From positions 1,798,001-1,862,000 of the forward strand of contig KV748176.1 of the NCBI GenBank assembly GCA_001692895.1: a stretch of DNA of 64,000 nt, in the 5' to 3' direction. Positions 22,560 through 33,015 of this stretch are shown here, one piece after another. This DNA comes from Cenococcum geophilum 1.58. Taxonomy: Eukaryota; Ascomycota; Dothideomycetes; Gloniales; Gloniaceae. The notes beneath the pieces were generated by a model, which ran no database searches, was not told the origin of the DNA, and worked only from the letters and a program-made list of their open reading frames with translations. The position numbers and the translations under genes were made by a program. Numbering within the stretch: position 1 is the first letter of the stretch; each line of letters opens with the position of its first letter.

Positions 22560-23116
22560 ACGATTGAATGAGGAAAAGAATAGGATGGCATAAATTGAGG
22601 CGCAAACTGCGAATGAAGACACTGGGGTGGCATGATGGCATTTGGGCGAATGCGTTATGGGTCATTCCCTTGCGGCGCATACTGGACTGTTACATTGGGA
22701 GATTGGCCTGCTGGGCGTGTAATATCATAAGCACGAGTAATTCACAATCCACACTTGGGATACTTTTGAGAATGTTAGCTCCGACCCCTGACTATGTTGA
22801 CTCTCAAGATTCTAGCCAATCCCTTTCAGCTCTGTTCGCTGCAACTTGGCCGGGTTATCCACTTTCACGAAGTGCCTCTCTGGTCCACTCAACTTCCATG
22901 CCCAAATTCAGCATAACTTCTCCAAACCAGCGCATCGGAAATCAAGAATACTAGCAAATAATAACTGCACCGAGTGCTCTTATCCAGAGCACCACCAGTG
23001 GATTTCAAATACGAAATATCCGACTTTAAATTCCTCAAATTCTGGTAGTCCTCAAATCCCAAATTGTCACCACTTCGACTCCTAAATATTGATGTCCTAC
23101 TTTATTTCCTTCACTA
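22560..23116. other. Intergenic between convergent RPEL gene and MFS pseudogene
   Basis: No gene recognised; contains both 3' ends. Frames at 22568-22954 and 22846-23085 have no supporting features. Confidence 0.4.
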
Positions 23117-25163
23117 TCACATCTCCTTCCATTGCTTTTCCTCCTTAGTCTCCTCTTTACTCTTCTTGTTTCCAAGCTCATTGGCATTCGCCTTATGCGT
23201 TGCTTTACTCGTTTCTTTCCCATCAAAGCCAATTCCGGTAGGAGGTGCATGAGCGTGTTCCCCTCTCCCTTCCTCTTCAATATTCTTGACCAATTCGGTG
23301 ACTCCAAACAGATCATCCATGCGCTCGAGAGAAAGACCTTAGTTTCGGGTATCAAGAACCAGGTGAAGATAAACATGCAATAGCAGAAAGACCCATAGAC
23401 CAAGAAGCACCTATCGCAACCGCCAACAACCTCACCCATCAAAAACAGAAGCAAAAAGGGGGGAAATAATCATATACCCATAGCCGCCCTTGCCAACCGT
23501 GGCAAGCATATTCGGCGTCGCGCGCGCCACCACGAAATGAAACAGCCACTGCGTCGCGGCCGCAATCGCGACGTTCAAGCCGCGCAGCCGCGCGATCGGG
23601 ATCTCGCTGACATAGATCCAGCACACGGGGCCCAGCCGAACTGGAAGCAGCCCGCGAGCGGGAACACGCACACCAGCGCCGCATACCCGGCGGGCGGGAC
23701 CGCGTGGCCTGTGGCGGGCGGGTCGACGCGCACGTACAGGCTGATGTAGAACGTGGCGGTGTCCTGGGCGATCGAGGTCCACGGCAGCGAGCGGCGGCGG
23801 CCGAGCGAGTCGGCGGCGAAGAGCAGGAACGCGGCGCAGGTGGTCGTCTTGACGATGCCGCAGATGCTCGTCGCGAACGGGTTCGTGGCTGTCCCCTTGA
23901 TGCTCGGGCTCTCGAGGATCTGCGGCGCGTACGGGTTGATGGCGTTGGTGCCCGTCATCTGCTGGCAGATTATGAGCCCGGTGGAGATCAGCACCCGCTT
24001 GCGGTTGCCGGGCATCGTCCACATCTCGCGCGGCAGGTCTTGGAGGGCTGAGCCGCCGATGAGCAGGCGCTCGTGCTCGAGTTACTCGGCGATGGCGGAG
24101 AGCTCGCCTTGGATGTAGGGCTGTGTGGGCGGTAGGTCGCGCACGCGTGAGAGGACGGCGGTGGCATGCTCTCAGAGGTCTGCATTTGCGAGCCAGCGGG
24201 GGGATTCGTTGCAGAGGAACATGCAGATGCAGAGCAGGAGGGCTGGAAGGGCTTGTACTGTCAGGGGGGCGACTGTTGTGAGTGTTAGTCAATGAGCGTA
24301 TAGAGAAGAGATTGGAAAGAGAAGGAAAAGACGCACTGTATGTCGTTTGGCCGTGAAGATGTAGGATAAAGCCGTAGTTGATCCAAAACGCGAACATGGT
24401 CCCGGCTGCGATCTAGAGTTTTTGGAGGTTGTCAGAAGTTTTCCTTTCCATTGCTTTGCTGTGGAAACACTCAACTTACGAAGAGTTGGTAGATCCCGGT
24501 CAAGCTGCCCCGAATAGCTCGTGGTGCGTTCTCAGAATATACAGCGGCGTCACCATCGAAGCGCCGCCGACACCAACTCCTGCTATGAATCTACACGAAT
24601 AAAGTTATAAGCTGCACTCCCCTCTGATGCATGACTGAGAAGAAATCTACCGTCCGATATACATTACAGCAGGATTCCCAATACTTGCCGCTTGGAAGAT
24701 GCACTTAATACAAGCCACGGCGCTACTTTCAATGAGTGCTGTGCGACGGCCGCTCTTATCAGCAACCCAAGACGCAATGAAGCAGCCAAGAAAGCAGCCG
24801 GCTTGCAGCGTCGACGCTATGTTTGCAGACAGATTCGCCTGCGATGCAGGGCCAGCGGCCGCGAGGTGGTATTTCCTGATGTTCCCACCGAGTCAGCTTG
24901 TCGTTCAATTTCACGTAGTCTCAGCTTGCGGGGCTAACCACGGAGTATGCGAGGAAGGATTGGTCGTACGCGATGAATGCGGGCAGCGTCAGCACACCGC
25001 CGATGGCTCCAATGTCCATGCCTAACAGCATACCGCCGAAGCAGGTGGAGCAGGCTAACATGAAGACGCGCCAGCCGTAGACCTCTGGCGGCTCGGCTTT
25101 CATCGCCTCATTTTTCACGATACGGTATAGGAATCTGGCGCCAGGGCCTATTGTTGCGATACT
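23117..25163 (-). pseudogene. Decayed MFS quinate/sugar permease (QutD-like)
   Basis: Twelve-helix sugar-porter family. Recognisable pieces in order: ATIGPGARF and YGWRVF near 25150-25070, GGMLLGMDIGAIGG, SGRR loop (about 24745), VTPLY/SENAPRAIRGSLTG (24545-24500), NESPRWLAN (about 24200), [15 protein letters not shown] (about 23960), RRR loop, [18 protein letters not shown] (about 23610), FTWFLIPETK and LERMDDLFGV (about 23360-23310). Breaks: in-frame TGA at 24174-24172 and TAA at 24084-24082; single-base losses near 24540, 23631 and 23338; no ATG before the conserved N-terminus. Three frameshifts plus two stops make sequencing error alone unlikely. The C-terminal tail to 23117 is still open. 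The parent would import quinate or a related sugar acid across the plasma membrane. Confidence 0.87.
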
Positions 25164-25461
25164 GGAAGCTTAAGGATAATAGATTGTTTTTTATTGTGGC
25201 TCATTTTAAGGTACAGTTCTTGCGCATTGATAGGCGATTGGTATGACTGAGGTTTAGACGGTCATTTGGAAGCTCTTAGCATTGTTGGCTCAACGATTTC
25301 TATATAAGCTGTCAGTTGGCCAAGACAAGAATAAAAGAGCAGCTTCGAGAGTGGGAGGAATGGCGAATGATATATTCATAAGACATACAAGAAATTAGAG
25401 AGATTTCATTGAATAGCGCAGAGAATTCAAATTAGAGAAACCAGGACATTCACAACTAGTA
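25164..25461. other. Upstream region of the decayed permease
   Basis: No gene; should contain the old promoter of the permease. It ends at the TA target dinucleotide of the Tc1/mariner-type element. Confidence 0.4.
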
Positions 25462-25521
25462 CGGAGGTCCCTAACAAAAGTTCTTGCACCTTCCTAATTA
25501 GGAAGTTTGGCTCACCGCCCA
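25462..25521 (+). repeat. Left terminal inverted repeat of Tc1-type element
   Basis: Starts CGGAGGTCCC after TA; identical in inverse to 28825-28884 over 60 bp. Beyond it the ends still align after an 8-bp gap. Confidence 0.92.
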
Positions 25522-27177
25522 TCGGCAGAATATGAATTTCAACGCTAGACGCATCAAATTCGTTCTTAAAGCTTCAAATAAAAGGCAATATATAGGCAAT
25601 TAATTGATTCATTAATAAGCTATATATTTTTGAGGTTGCGGGCTCTGCGCGACCATAGGTTCCTGCCCTGTACTAGCTCCTCCACCGACTCTATAAGGTC
25701 CTCTAGTTAAGCAGCAACCTCTTATTGCTGCCTTCTTCCTATTTTCTTGTTAATCGTTTGTATAGACGTTTGGTATTTTAGAGGCTCTAGAGGACAACCT
25801 GCGGGCGGCTCTAAGGACCTTCCTCTAACGTCTACGTTAATTAAGCTGCTAGCGGAGGCTGTGCCGTTACCTACGGCCTCCCCAGAGGTAGTAATAGGGT
25901 CCTTCTTCCTTACCCACTTCCTTGTAGTTTAATTGACCGTACGCCACCTAATATCCGCTGCTTAGTATTAATCCTCCTACCCATTTAGAGCCCGTTGTTC
26001 TTGCCATTATTGCTCTACAAAGCTAACTTTAAACGTTGCCTTCTTTGTATTTCTACCCTTTGTATTCAGTTGGTTCTAAAGCTTAAGCGGCTAAGGAGGA
26101 GGAGGAGGCTTAATAGGTGGCAGAGGCTTAAGGGGAGGCTTATCGGAGGAAAATTTCGATTAAGTAGGCGGCTGAAGAAGAGCCCATTTGGCTCAACGTC
26201 GGCGACGCTGCTTTGGATCATAGTCGCCATACAGAGGCTCTAGATCTATAAGGTCGTGCGGTAGCTAAGGTCCTATTTTTATACGCTCCAAAAGCTCTAG
26301 TAGCTTAGGCTTGCTTAATAAAGGCTCCATTAAATTGACTTAATTAAGGCCTAAAAGCACCTGCTGTCGCATATAAGTAATAACCTAGCGCTAATATTAA
26401 TCCATACGTTTAAGCGCCTTCCAATCGCGTCAACAGTCAGCAGCGCCTTTGCAATAGTTGTTGCCTCCTTAATAGCGAATAACCTCTTTAATATAACGTG
26501 GAATTCGTTTAATCCAAGCTTAAATTTGCCACTACTTAAGCTCCTCCTAAGCCTTCCGCTATACTCGCTCAGCTTCTACTCTAGTTTTTAGCGCTCCCTT
26601 CTATATAGTAACTCGTTTAAGATAGGCCTAAGCTAGTTTAATTATATTTAAATCGGGTGAATTGCCGGGCTAAAGAAGGCGCTAGAGGCCTACTACGTTA
26701 AAGTAGATCTGCTAGTAATGCGATATATAAGACGGAGCTTTATCCTCTTAAATAATAGTATCTGGGCAATTAATCTGGCACTTAATACCAAAAGGAATAA
26801 GGATAGGAAGGAGGATAGTAGTAAGGTAGCGATACTAATTAATACCCCCTTTCTTTCCGTTTCTTTAGAAGGCGCTATTCTCCTTAATTATATAGAATTA
26901 AGGCTTTTTACCTAGCTTATTGCGAAGCCTAAGTTGTTATATACTAGTAGTAAGCTGCCAAGCCACGTAAAGCTCTGGCTTAATCGCTTCGTTAATCTTT
27001 TAAAGCTTAATCTTTAAAGCCTTCTTCTCTTATATAGTTTTAGGCCTCTATATATAGCAGGGAGCCTTCCGATTGTATAAGAACGCGCCCTAAAATATAA
27101 ACTTAGTAGCTTTAGGAAATCGAGGTTAAATTACCTTCTTATTTACCTTCTCTTTAGCCAAACGCTAGAGCTTATAT

Positions 27178-27328
27178 TGTCGAACTGAAAGTTCAGGTCA
27201 GGAAGACTCGTGTCAAGATTGATCTATGAAGAAAAAGAGACTATATATACATGAGGTATGAGTCACAGGTAGGGGGGGGACCCCCCTCCCCGTATGACTC
27301 ATAACTAAGCCACACTTGGCGTCTGACA
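27178..27328 (-). repeat. LTR (3' LTR in element orientation) of the TRIM
   Basis: 151 bp. On the minus strand it starts TGTCAGACGCC, carries a TATATATAG box and ends GTTCGACA. Contains a G/C stem GGGGGGG...CCCCCC. Confidence 0.9.
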
Positions 27329-27639
27329 CACCCTCCCAGCTTTAAGCTCTCTGAGATTGAAGCTGTATCACCAGTCTGGGCGTAGAATTTCAAAGTCTTG
27401 TTCCAAAGCTCAATAACCCAACCCCGTGTTACCCTCGTCTCGTTCCAAGAACCCGCGTCTCTCACCATCAGTATATCCAAGCTAGCTTCCGCTCTGGCGT
27501 CTTGCTCTGGCTGGGCTCTACTTGGACGCCACGTGGGGTCGTTACGCTGTGGTGGAGTAGGTCGACTATATCGAATGGTTGTGTATCTAGGTTGTGGTTG
27601 TCATTATGGATGGAGGATTGATTGAGGGACGAATCGATT

Positions 27640-27925
27640 GTCGTAGCAGTACGGTGCAAGCGTCTCGTTGATCGTGACGCGTCGCTCATTACGACGGCGT
27701 TGATGTCGTTGTCTTTTATGGCAGCAGGGTGCCAGCTTCTTGTGAGGGCGCATCGCTCGTCACGATGGCTCCTTTAGTATTGTGGCAGCAAGGTGCCAAC
27801 GTCTTCTTGTGAGGGCGCATCGCTCGTCACGACGGCTCCTCTTGTATTGTGGCAGCAAGGTGCCAGCGTCTTGTTGTGCGCGTCGCTCGCCACGACGGCT
27901 NTAGGNAGCAAGGTGCCTTCTTGTT
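27640..27925. repeat. About 65-bp tandem repeats inside the TRIM
   Basis: At least three full and one or two diverged units share GGCAGCAAGGTGCCA and TCGCTCGTCACGACGGCT. Two ambiguous bases (27901, 27906) lie in the last unit, where the assembly probably struggled with repeat copies. Confidence 0.85.
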
Positions 27926-28010
27926 GATAACGAGTATACTATGTATACCCGGACACGAGCCGTGGGAACAGCTGATCAAAAGAGGTAATCAGTGCGTGGG
28001 AAACAACCCC

Positions 28011-28021
28011 GGGCTCATAAC
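28011..28021 (-). promoter_or_regulatory. Primer-binding site (initiator tRNA-Met anticodon-arm type)
   Basis: The plus strand reads GGGCTCATAAC directly against the LTR, matching the anticodon stem-loop of fungal initiator tRNA-Met. Priming from a half-tRNA cut in the anticodon loop is known for Drosophila copia and several fungal Copia-type elements. Confidence 0.75.
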
Positions 28022-28172
28022 TGTCGAACTGAAAGTTCAGGTCAGGAAGACTCGTGTCAAGATTGATCTATGAAGAAAAAGAGACTATATATACATGAGG
28101 TATGAGTCACAGGTAGGGGGGGGACCCCCCTCCCCGTATGACTCATAACTAAGCCACACTTGGCGTCTGACA
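28022..28172 (-). repeat. LTR (5' LTR in element orientation) of the TRIM
   Basis: Same 151-bp sequence as 27178-27328; I found no difference between the two copies by eye. Confidence 0.9.
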
Positions 28173-28824
28173 TATATCTACCTCTTCTATAGCCTAAAAC
28201 AACGCCGGTTTTATTGCTCTAGATAACAGCCTTCTAATTATTAATTGTCTAATGCTTATATCGCAAGGCGAACTATAGGCGAGCTTTCTTTATCTTTTAT
28301 AAGAGGCAAGGCTTTCTTATAGGCTTCGTCTTTTAATATCTATGGCGTTAAAGGACCCACTAAACAGTCTAAGTAGAGTAGCCGCACTTAGCGGTAATAT
28401 AGGCGTAGGACTTCTCTCTACCAAATTAATCGGTGGTGACTTTCTTAAGAATTCGCTGTTCGAACTCGCGGGTAATTTTAACCTTTAATCCAGTATAAGG
28501 AGCATCAATAATATAGCCGTTAAGAATAAGAGGATAAGAGGAAGGGTCCTAGCCACAACTGCGGGCCTTTTTAAAGAGATATTATAGTACTTAGCGCTTA
28601 ATTTCGGTAATGCGTTCGATATGCTAAAGGGTCGCTTTTATAGCCTTTATAGCTAGGGCCTAAGCCCTAGTCGCGAGCTAATAAAAGCCCATAGTTAGTA
28701 AAGCAATATTCGAGCTAGAGGAGTTATTAAGCAATTTTAGAACGTATTAAGGGGACCTAGGGCATTAGTATCGGCGTGATGGAGGTGATGAGGCTGCAGA
28801 AGTTATTCTGCCGTCGGCGGTCGG

Positions 28825-28884
28825 TGGGCGGTGAGCCAAACTTCCTAATTAGGAAGGTGCAAGAACTTTTGTTAGGGACCTCCG
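28825..28884 (-). repeat. Right terminal inverted repeat of Tc1-type element
   Basis: Inverse copy of 25462-25521, ending GGGACCTCCG before TA. Confidence 0.92.
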
Positions 28885-29934
28885 TACATATAAAGTTAAA
28901 AGACTCTTATACGACCACGAGTCCCAGGTCTTGTACAGGGCTGGTCCTTCGATATGTATCCCTTAACCCGTCAGGACCATTAAGGAAGGTCCGTGCACGA
29001 ACATCAGAATCAAAACAACGCGCCGGGCCTTGATCTAATTGATCTAATTGGCTAGCCCTTATCGATAACCGTACGACCAATTCTAACGGTTAAGGGATAA
29101 GTAGCCCACCATAACCCCGGGCATGCCTCTGTCCTGGGTGGATTACAAGCAAGGTACCAAGACAAATTCTCACCTGCCCGCAACGCCCGGCCAATCTTGA
29201 ATTCGCCCCAACTTAAGATGGTGTGTTTCCATTCCCCCAGCTAGACACGTTTTTAGGGGTCCAGATCTGCCCGGCTCAATTTGTGGGAAAACCGAACTCT
29301 GGTAGAATGCTAATTGCTGCCGGGATGGGCCAAATGGAAGGTGATATCGCGCCTTAGCATCTTTCTGCAGTGTTGTAATACGACATTCAGGCTTGAGTCA
29401 GGGCAAGGGTGCGTCGAGTTGATCTATCCTGGATATGGATAATCTTAGGTGCCGGGGGGTAACTGGCTAAATCAGAACCGCCAATCGAAGATCATATCAC
29501 TCCGCAAGGTCTTCATATTCGAAAATATACCTCAGTTTGACGTCTCCATTTGTCGCATGTGGCTTGTGTAGTAAGCATCTTAACAGAACACAAGTTGTGC
29601 AACATCCATGAAGGGCGGAACAATCCCGATTCAGTAAACGGAGCATAGGAAAATCTGGGGTAAGACGTGGAGGAGAGCTAGCTCTCATGATTTAAACGGT
29701 TGCTACCGATTACTGCAATTGCGGCTTGTATGTGGCTTGCCGGAGCCGATGTACTAAAACAGGCGTCAGAACCTAAAAAAAATTTCCCTTCTTTTTTTCG
29801 CCCGAAATCTGCGAGCGTCAGCTCCCCTAGGCAAAAGGATAAATGTTCGAACAGGGGTAGCTATTTATCCGCGAGTCACGTACTTACATTGCTTCTTGGG
29901 ACTTGCACGCCTGAGCACCAGAATCTCAGCAATG
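28885..29934. other. Intergenic between the Tc1 element and the DUF2264 pseudogene
   Basis: No gene recognised. Contains a tandem doublet of TTGATCTAA near 29030 and a partial match to the TTATCGATAA-type relic. It may include the old promoter of the DUF2264 gene. Confidence 0.4.
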
Positions 29935-31843
29935 TCAGCTTCCGCGGCCAACGCCTCCACCCTTTCTCCAAAAACCCACTGCGTAGCAGACAAGATGTGG
30001 CCAATGCTGTGGCATCCTCCTAGATCCTCTTGCTAGAGGCAGCTCTCCTCTGCACAGATTAGTCAAAGTTGGCAGCACAGGAACTCGTTTCGATGAAACA
30101 GCTGCCTAGGTCGAAGGCTATGCAAGGCCATTGTTAGGGCTTGCACCACTACTCGCTGGTGGAAGCAAGTATGCAGGAACTGAAAGGTTTGTGAATGGCC
30201 TGATAGCTGGGACAGACCCAGAGAGTCCAGGGTGTTGGGGCCTGATGGAAGATATGGGTCAGAGGATGGTAGAAGCATGCCCCATCGGGTACACGCTTGC
30301 CATCTCGGACAAATACTTCTGGGAACCATTGACAGAGAAGCAGAAGAAAATTGTTGAGACCTAGCTGGGTAGCATGAATGATAAAGATATGCCTAACACG
30401 AACTAGTATGCAGCACACGCCCTCCTAATCCAGTACAACTTCTAACTATGAAATCACTACGACAGGCTGTGGTTTCGTGTCTTCGCCAACCTTGGCCTTG
30501 CAAAAAACGGTGCGGCACTCTCCCAAGCCAGCCTGGACGTCGACATAAAAGCAGCTCAACACTTTCTACCGTGGCGGTGGCTGGTCTAATGACGGGCCTG
30601 AAGGATATTGCCAAATAGACTACTATTCTGGTTCTTTCGCCATCCAGTATCCGCAACTTCTCTACTCTCGCCTAGCTGCAGATACCGACCCAGTTCAAGC
30701 CGAGGAGTACCACAATCGCGCTCGCATGTATGCTTCGGACTTCGTGCATTACTTTGATCCGGAAGGTATGGCTATCACTTTTGGACGAAGCCTGACGTAC
30801 CGCTGGGCTATGGTGGCATTCTGGGGGTCTGCAGTGTTCGCTGATGTCGAATTACCCACACCTCTCTTGGGGAGTGGTAAAAGGGATCTGGTTGAGAAAT
30901 CTAAGGTGGTCGACTACGCAACATGACATTTTCCAGTCGAACGGGATGCTCAGCATCGGATATTCCTACCCAAACACGTATCTTGCGGAGAACTACAACT
31001 CACCTGGTTCACCCTACTGGTGTATGCTGGCTTTTGCACCGCCTGTCATGCCGGAGAACCATCCATTTTGGAGTGCGAAAGAGGAGCCGCATCCGTTTGC
31101 AGAGCAGCGGGTGGCCAAGCCGCTCCCACATCCGAGACATATCGTCGTAAGGAATAGTGGGCATACATTCTTACTATCGAGTGGGCAATCATGCCACTAT
31201 CCACGTAAAGCCACACAAGCAAAATACGGGAAATTCGCATACAGTGCTGCGTTTGTATATTTTGGTACCTATAGGATCCTACACTCTCGAGCAATATGCT
31301 AGAGTCGTCGCTTGCGCTCTGACTGGTGGTAAGATGTTGAAAATGCGGCGAGCAGTTGATGATTCAAGGATTGAAGAGCACGACGGGATGCCAGTGCTGG
31401 TTTCAAGCATGAAGCCATGGAATGACGTCGTGGTGGAAACGTATCCTCTACCGCCTGTACAGGAGAGTGAAAATTGGCATCCTCGCATCCACCGTATCAC
31501 GACTGGTAAGGATCTCAAGACTGCGGAGGATGCTTTCGCTGTATATGGATGCCATGAGTCTGATGGAAGAGCCTTGACCGCATTTGATGAACATAAAGTC
31601 GAAGGCTGGACTAAGGATAGGTTAGATGCTTTTGTTGTATCTCGCTCAGGGGCTGTTGGGATCGCAGAACTACTTCTTCACGAACGAAAAGTGGGGATCC
31701 CGGACGCCGACGCGAACTCAAATCATGTCGAGTCTCGAACAGTTTTGCCAGCACTATATGTAGATTTGAAGGCGTGTCAGACATGCTGGCTCGCAACGGT
31801 AAGGATGTTGGCAACAACTGACAATCCATCCATCAAAGAATGA
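29935..31843 (+). pseudogene. Decayed DUF2264-family protein
   Basis: DUF2264 proteins are cytosolic proteins of about 600 residues, probably carbohydrate-active by fold, with no proven reaction. Conserved blocks run in order but in three frames: KNPLRSR and [16 protein letters not shown] (29975-30180), [13 protein letters not shown] (about 30330), [15 protein letters not shown] (about 30490 after a former intron), [13 protein letters not shown] (about 30575), [15 protein letters not shown] (about 30800), [15 protein letters not shown] (30865), [20 protein letters not shown] (about 30980), then RRAVDDSRIEEHDGMPVL (31345) to the stop at 31843. Breaks: TAG at 30107-30109 (former Gln) and 30362-30364 (former Trp); the intron donor changed GT->AT; frameshifts near 30022, 30548, 30865 and 31260. 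The TAG codons and the donor change are C->T or G->A, as in RIP. Confidence 0.85.
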
Positions 31844-33015
31844 CTACTTCAAGGTCGATGTTTGTTCAGTTCCTTGGGGGGTTTCATAGAGAAAGGCTTT
31901 TGCCTATGCGAGAAAACCACAAATCTGGGCTTCGGGGAGTGAAAGGTTGAGGTTGGAGTCAGCCTTGTTAGGCGAAGCTAAGCGGGCCTCTTGGTTAAGC
32001 GTGCCATTTGGCGGCTGGAGTAGCTTAATAAGTCACGCTTCTTGAGGCATTGGTAGGGAGCAGCTAATGCGCATCTAATGATTCCAAAGTCCCCTCCGCT
32101 ATCAACCAAATCTAAAGGCATTTTTACCTCGTTACTCGTGTAGCATTCATGTAGAATATCACAGGATTGTAATGTGGATTATTGAAGTGCGGCTCTTTCA
32201 ACACACTTCTCATATTCAGCCATCTCGAAATCTGTTTTCGCTGTTAATGGTTTTACTCCAGAAAGGACTGAAGCCGGAAATGAATCTTTGAATTGCACGA
32301 TCAACACCAGGGACCCTTCCCCATATTCTTTCAATTACCCTAAAGCAGCACCAAATCCGCAATAGACTAAATCCTCACCTTCCGTCCTCATCAATTCACT
32401 TCTCCACCAATCCTTAGGCCTTGATTGCACTCCCACATCTTTAGAAACCACAGGCTTAGACAACGGTGCATCTTTCCTGAAATAGGCGTAGGTTGGACGT
32501 TATTTTTGAGGTTGATGGCTTCGCAGTCGCACGCGACTCGACAAGTTTGTTGAGCTCGGTGACGGTAGAGATAATAGTACGCGAAATAAGTGCCGAGAAC
32601 AAGAGAGAGGAGGATAAAGTAGAGCATTGGTACTTGAATGCAGGGGGGTCAGAAAGGTGCGGCTTAACTTGAGCATCTATTTGGGGTATTTTCTTAACGC
32701 TCCCAAGTCCCATCAGATGTGTCTTGGTATTGCTGACGTGCTGCTTCACACTTCCGGTCCTAGTCTATTTCGACCAACGAACGAACTCACTTAATGCTGA
32801 AAAAGAGTGCAGCGATGAGAAATATCTACTCTTCATACACCAATATACCTACATTCACGATGGTAGAGACATTACGTAAAATGTGTATCTGTCAGCCCGT
32901 GCTACAGTTTCCAGAGACCTTGGTCTAGAAACAGCCTTCGCAAGACCGTGCATATATTTGATACGCCAATAGTGGAGGCTATGGCGAAGCCGCTGACTAT
33001 ACCCAGGCTTGTTTA
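31844..33015. other. Intergenic between the DUF2264 pseudogene and polymerase kappa
   Basis: Ordinary composition and no strong gene. One small minus-strand frame (32391-32627) is listed separately. Should contain the polymerase kappa 3' UTR. Confidence 0.4.
32391..32627 (-). CDS. Possible small membrane protein (78 aa), weak
   Basis: An ATG frame encoding a very hydrophobic first 20 residues (LYFILLSLVLGTYFAYYYLY) followed by a short basic, Cys-containing tail. It resembles a single-pass membrane microprotein, but I know no family for it and the frame could be chance. Confidence 0.22.
   Translation of the reverse strand: MLYFILLSLVLGTYFAYYYLYRHRAQQTCRVACDCEAINLKNNVQPTPISGKMHRCLSLWFLKMWECNQGLRIGGEVN

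Larger units (their letters stand above)
27178..28172 (-). mobile_element. TRIM-like miniature LTR retrotransposon (Copia-type priming), nested in the Tc1 element
   Basis: Two LTRs of 151 bp, identical by eye (27178-27328 and 28022-28172, TGT...ACA), are flanked by a 5-bp target duplication TATAT (27173-27177 and 28173-28177). Orientation is minus: just inside the 28022 LTR the sequence GGGCTCATAAC (28011-28021, plus strand) equals the anticodon-arm segment of initiator tRNA-Met, so its complement is a half-tRNA primer-binding site; just inside the other LTR the minus strand reads CTGGGAGGGTG, a polypurine tract. The 693-bp interior has no gag or pol, so it depends on proteins from elsewhere. 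Unlike its host element it shows no RIP, so it is young or too short to be targeted. Confidence 0.88.
26450..28650 (-). pseudogene. RIP-killed DDE (Tc1-like) transposase, split by the TRIM
   Basis: Cut-and-paste transposase remnant. On the minus strand, 28500-28178 reads as a helix-turn-helix region, then ARLxFALRYKH and a strand reading VIxSNKTGVVLGYRRG, where family members have W-S-D-E-T; the Trp codons are now TAG and the catalytic Asp and Glu codons have become Asn and Lys by G->A. After the TRIM (27178-28172) the frame resumes; near 26680-26620 it shows PGNSPDLN followed by YLKR, the usual context of the last catalytic residue, and then an IPRYIKEVI-like C-terminus. Dozens of stops are TAG or TAA in place of Trp and Gln codons. 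The boundaries given are approximate. Confidence 0.8.
25462..28884 (-). mobile_element. RIP-degraded Tc1/mariner-type DNA transposon, interrupted by a miniature LTR element
   Basis: Perfect 60-bp terminal inverted repeats (25462-25521 and 28825-28884) are flanked by TA on both sides (25460-25461 and 28885-28886), the target duplication of this superfamily. The TIR itself contains an inner palindrome TTCCTAATTAGGAA. Without the 1000-bp TRIM insertion the element is about 2.4 kb. The interior carries a decayed DDE transposase on the minus strand. The interior is rich in TAG/CTA/TAA while the TIRs are clean. Confidence 0.9.

Noticed and set aside
23432-24397. 321-codon minus-strand frame, Arg/Pro/His-rich
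   Set aside because: Mostly a wrong-frame reading of the GC-rich MFS pseudogene; only its last part (after the frameshift) carries permease text.
27241-27689. Small overlapping frames in the TRIM
   Set aside because: They cross the LTR border or lie antisense to each other and match no gag or pol motif.
29700-30023. 107-codon plus-strand frame as a separate gene
   Set aside because: Only its end ([10 protein letters not shown]) is meaningful, as the N-terminal part of the DUF2264 pseudogene.
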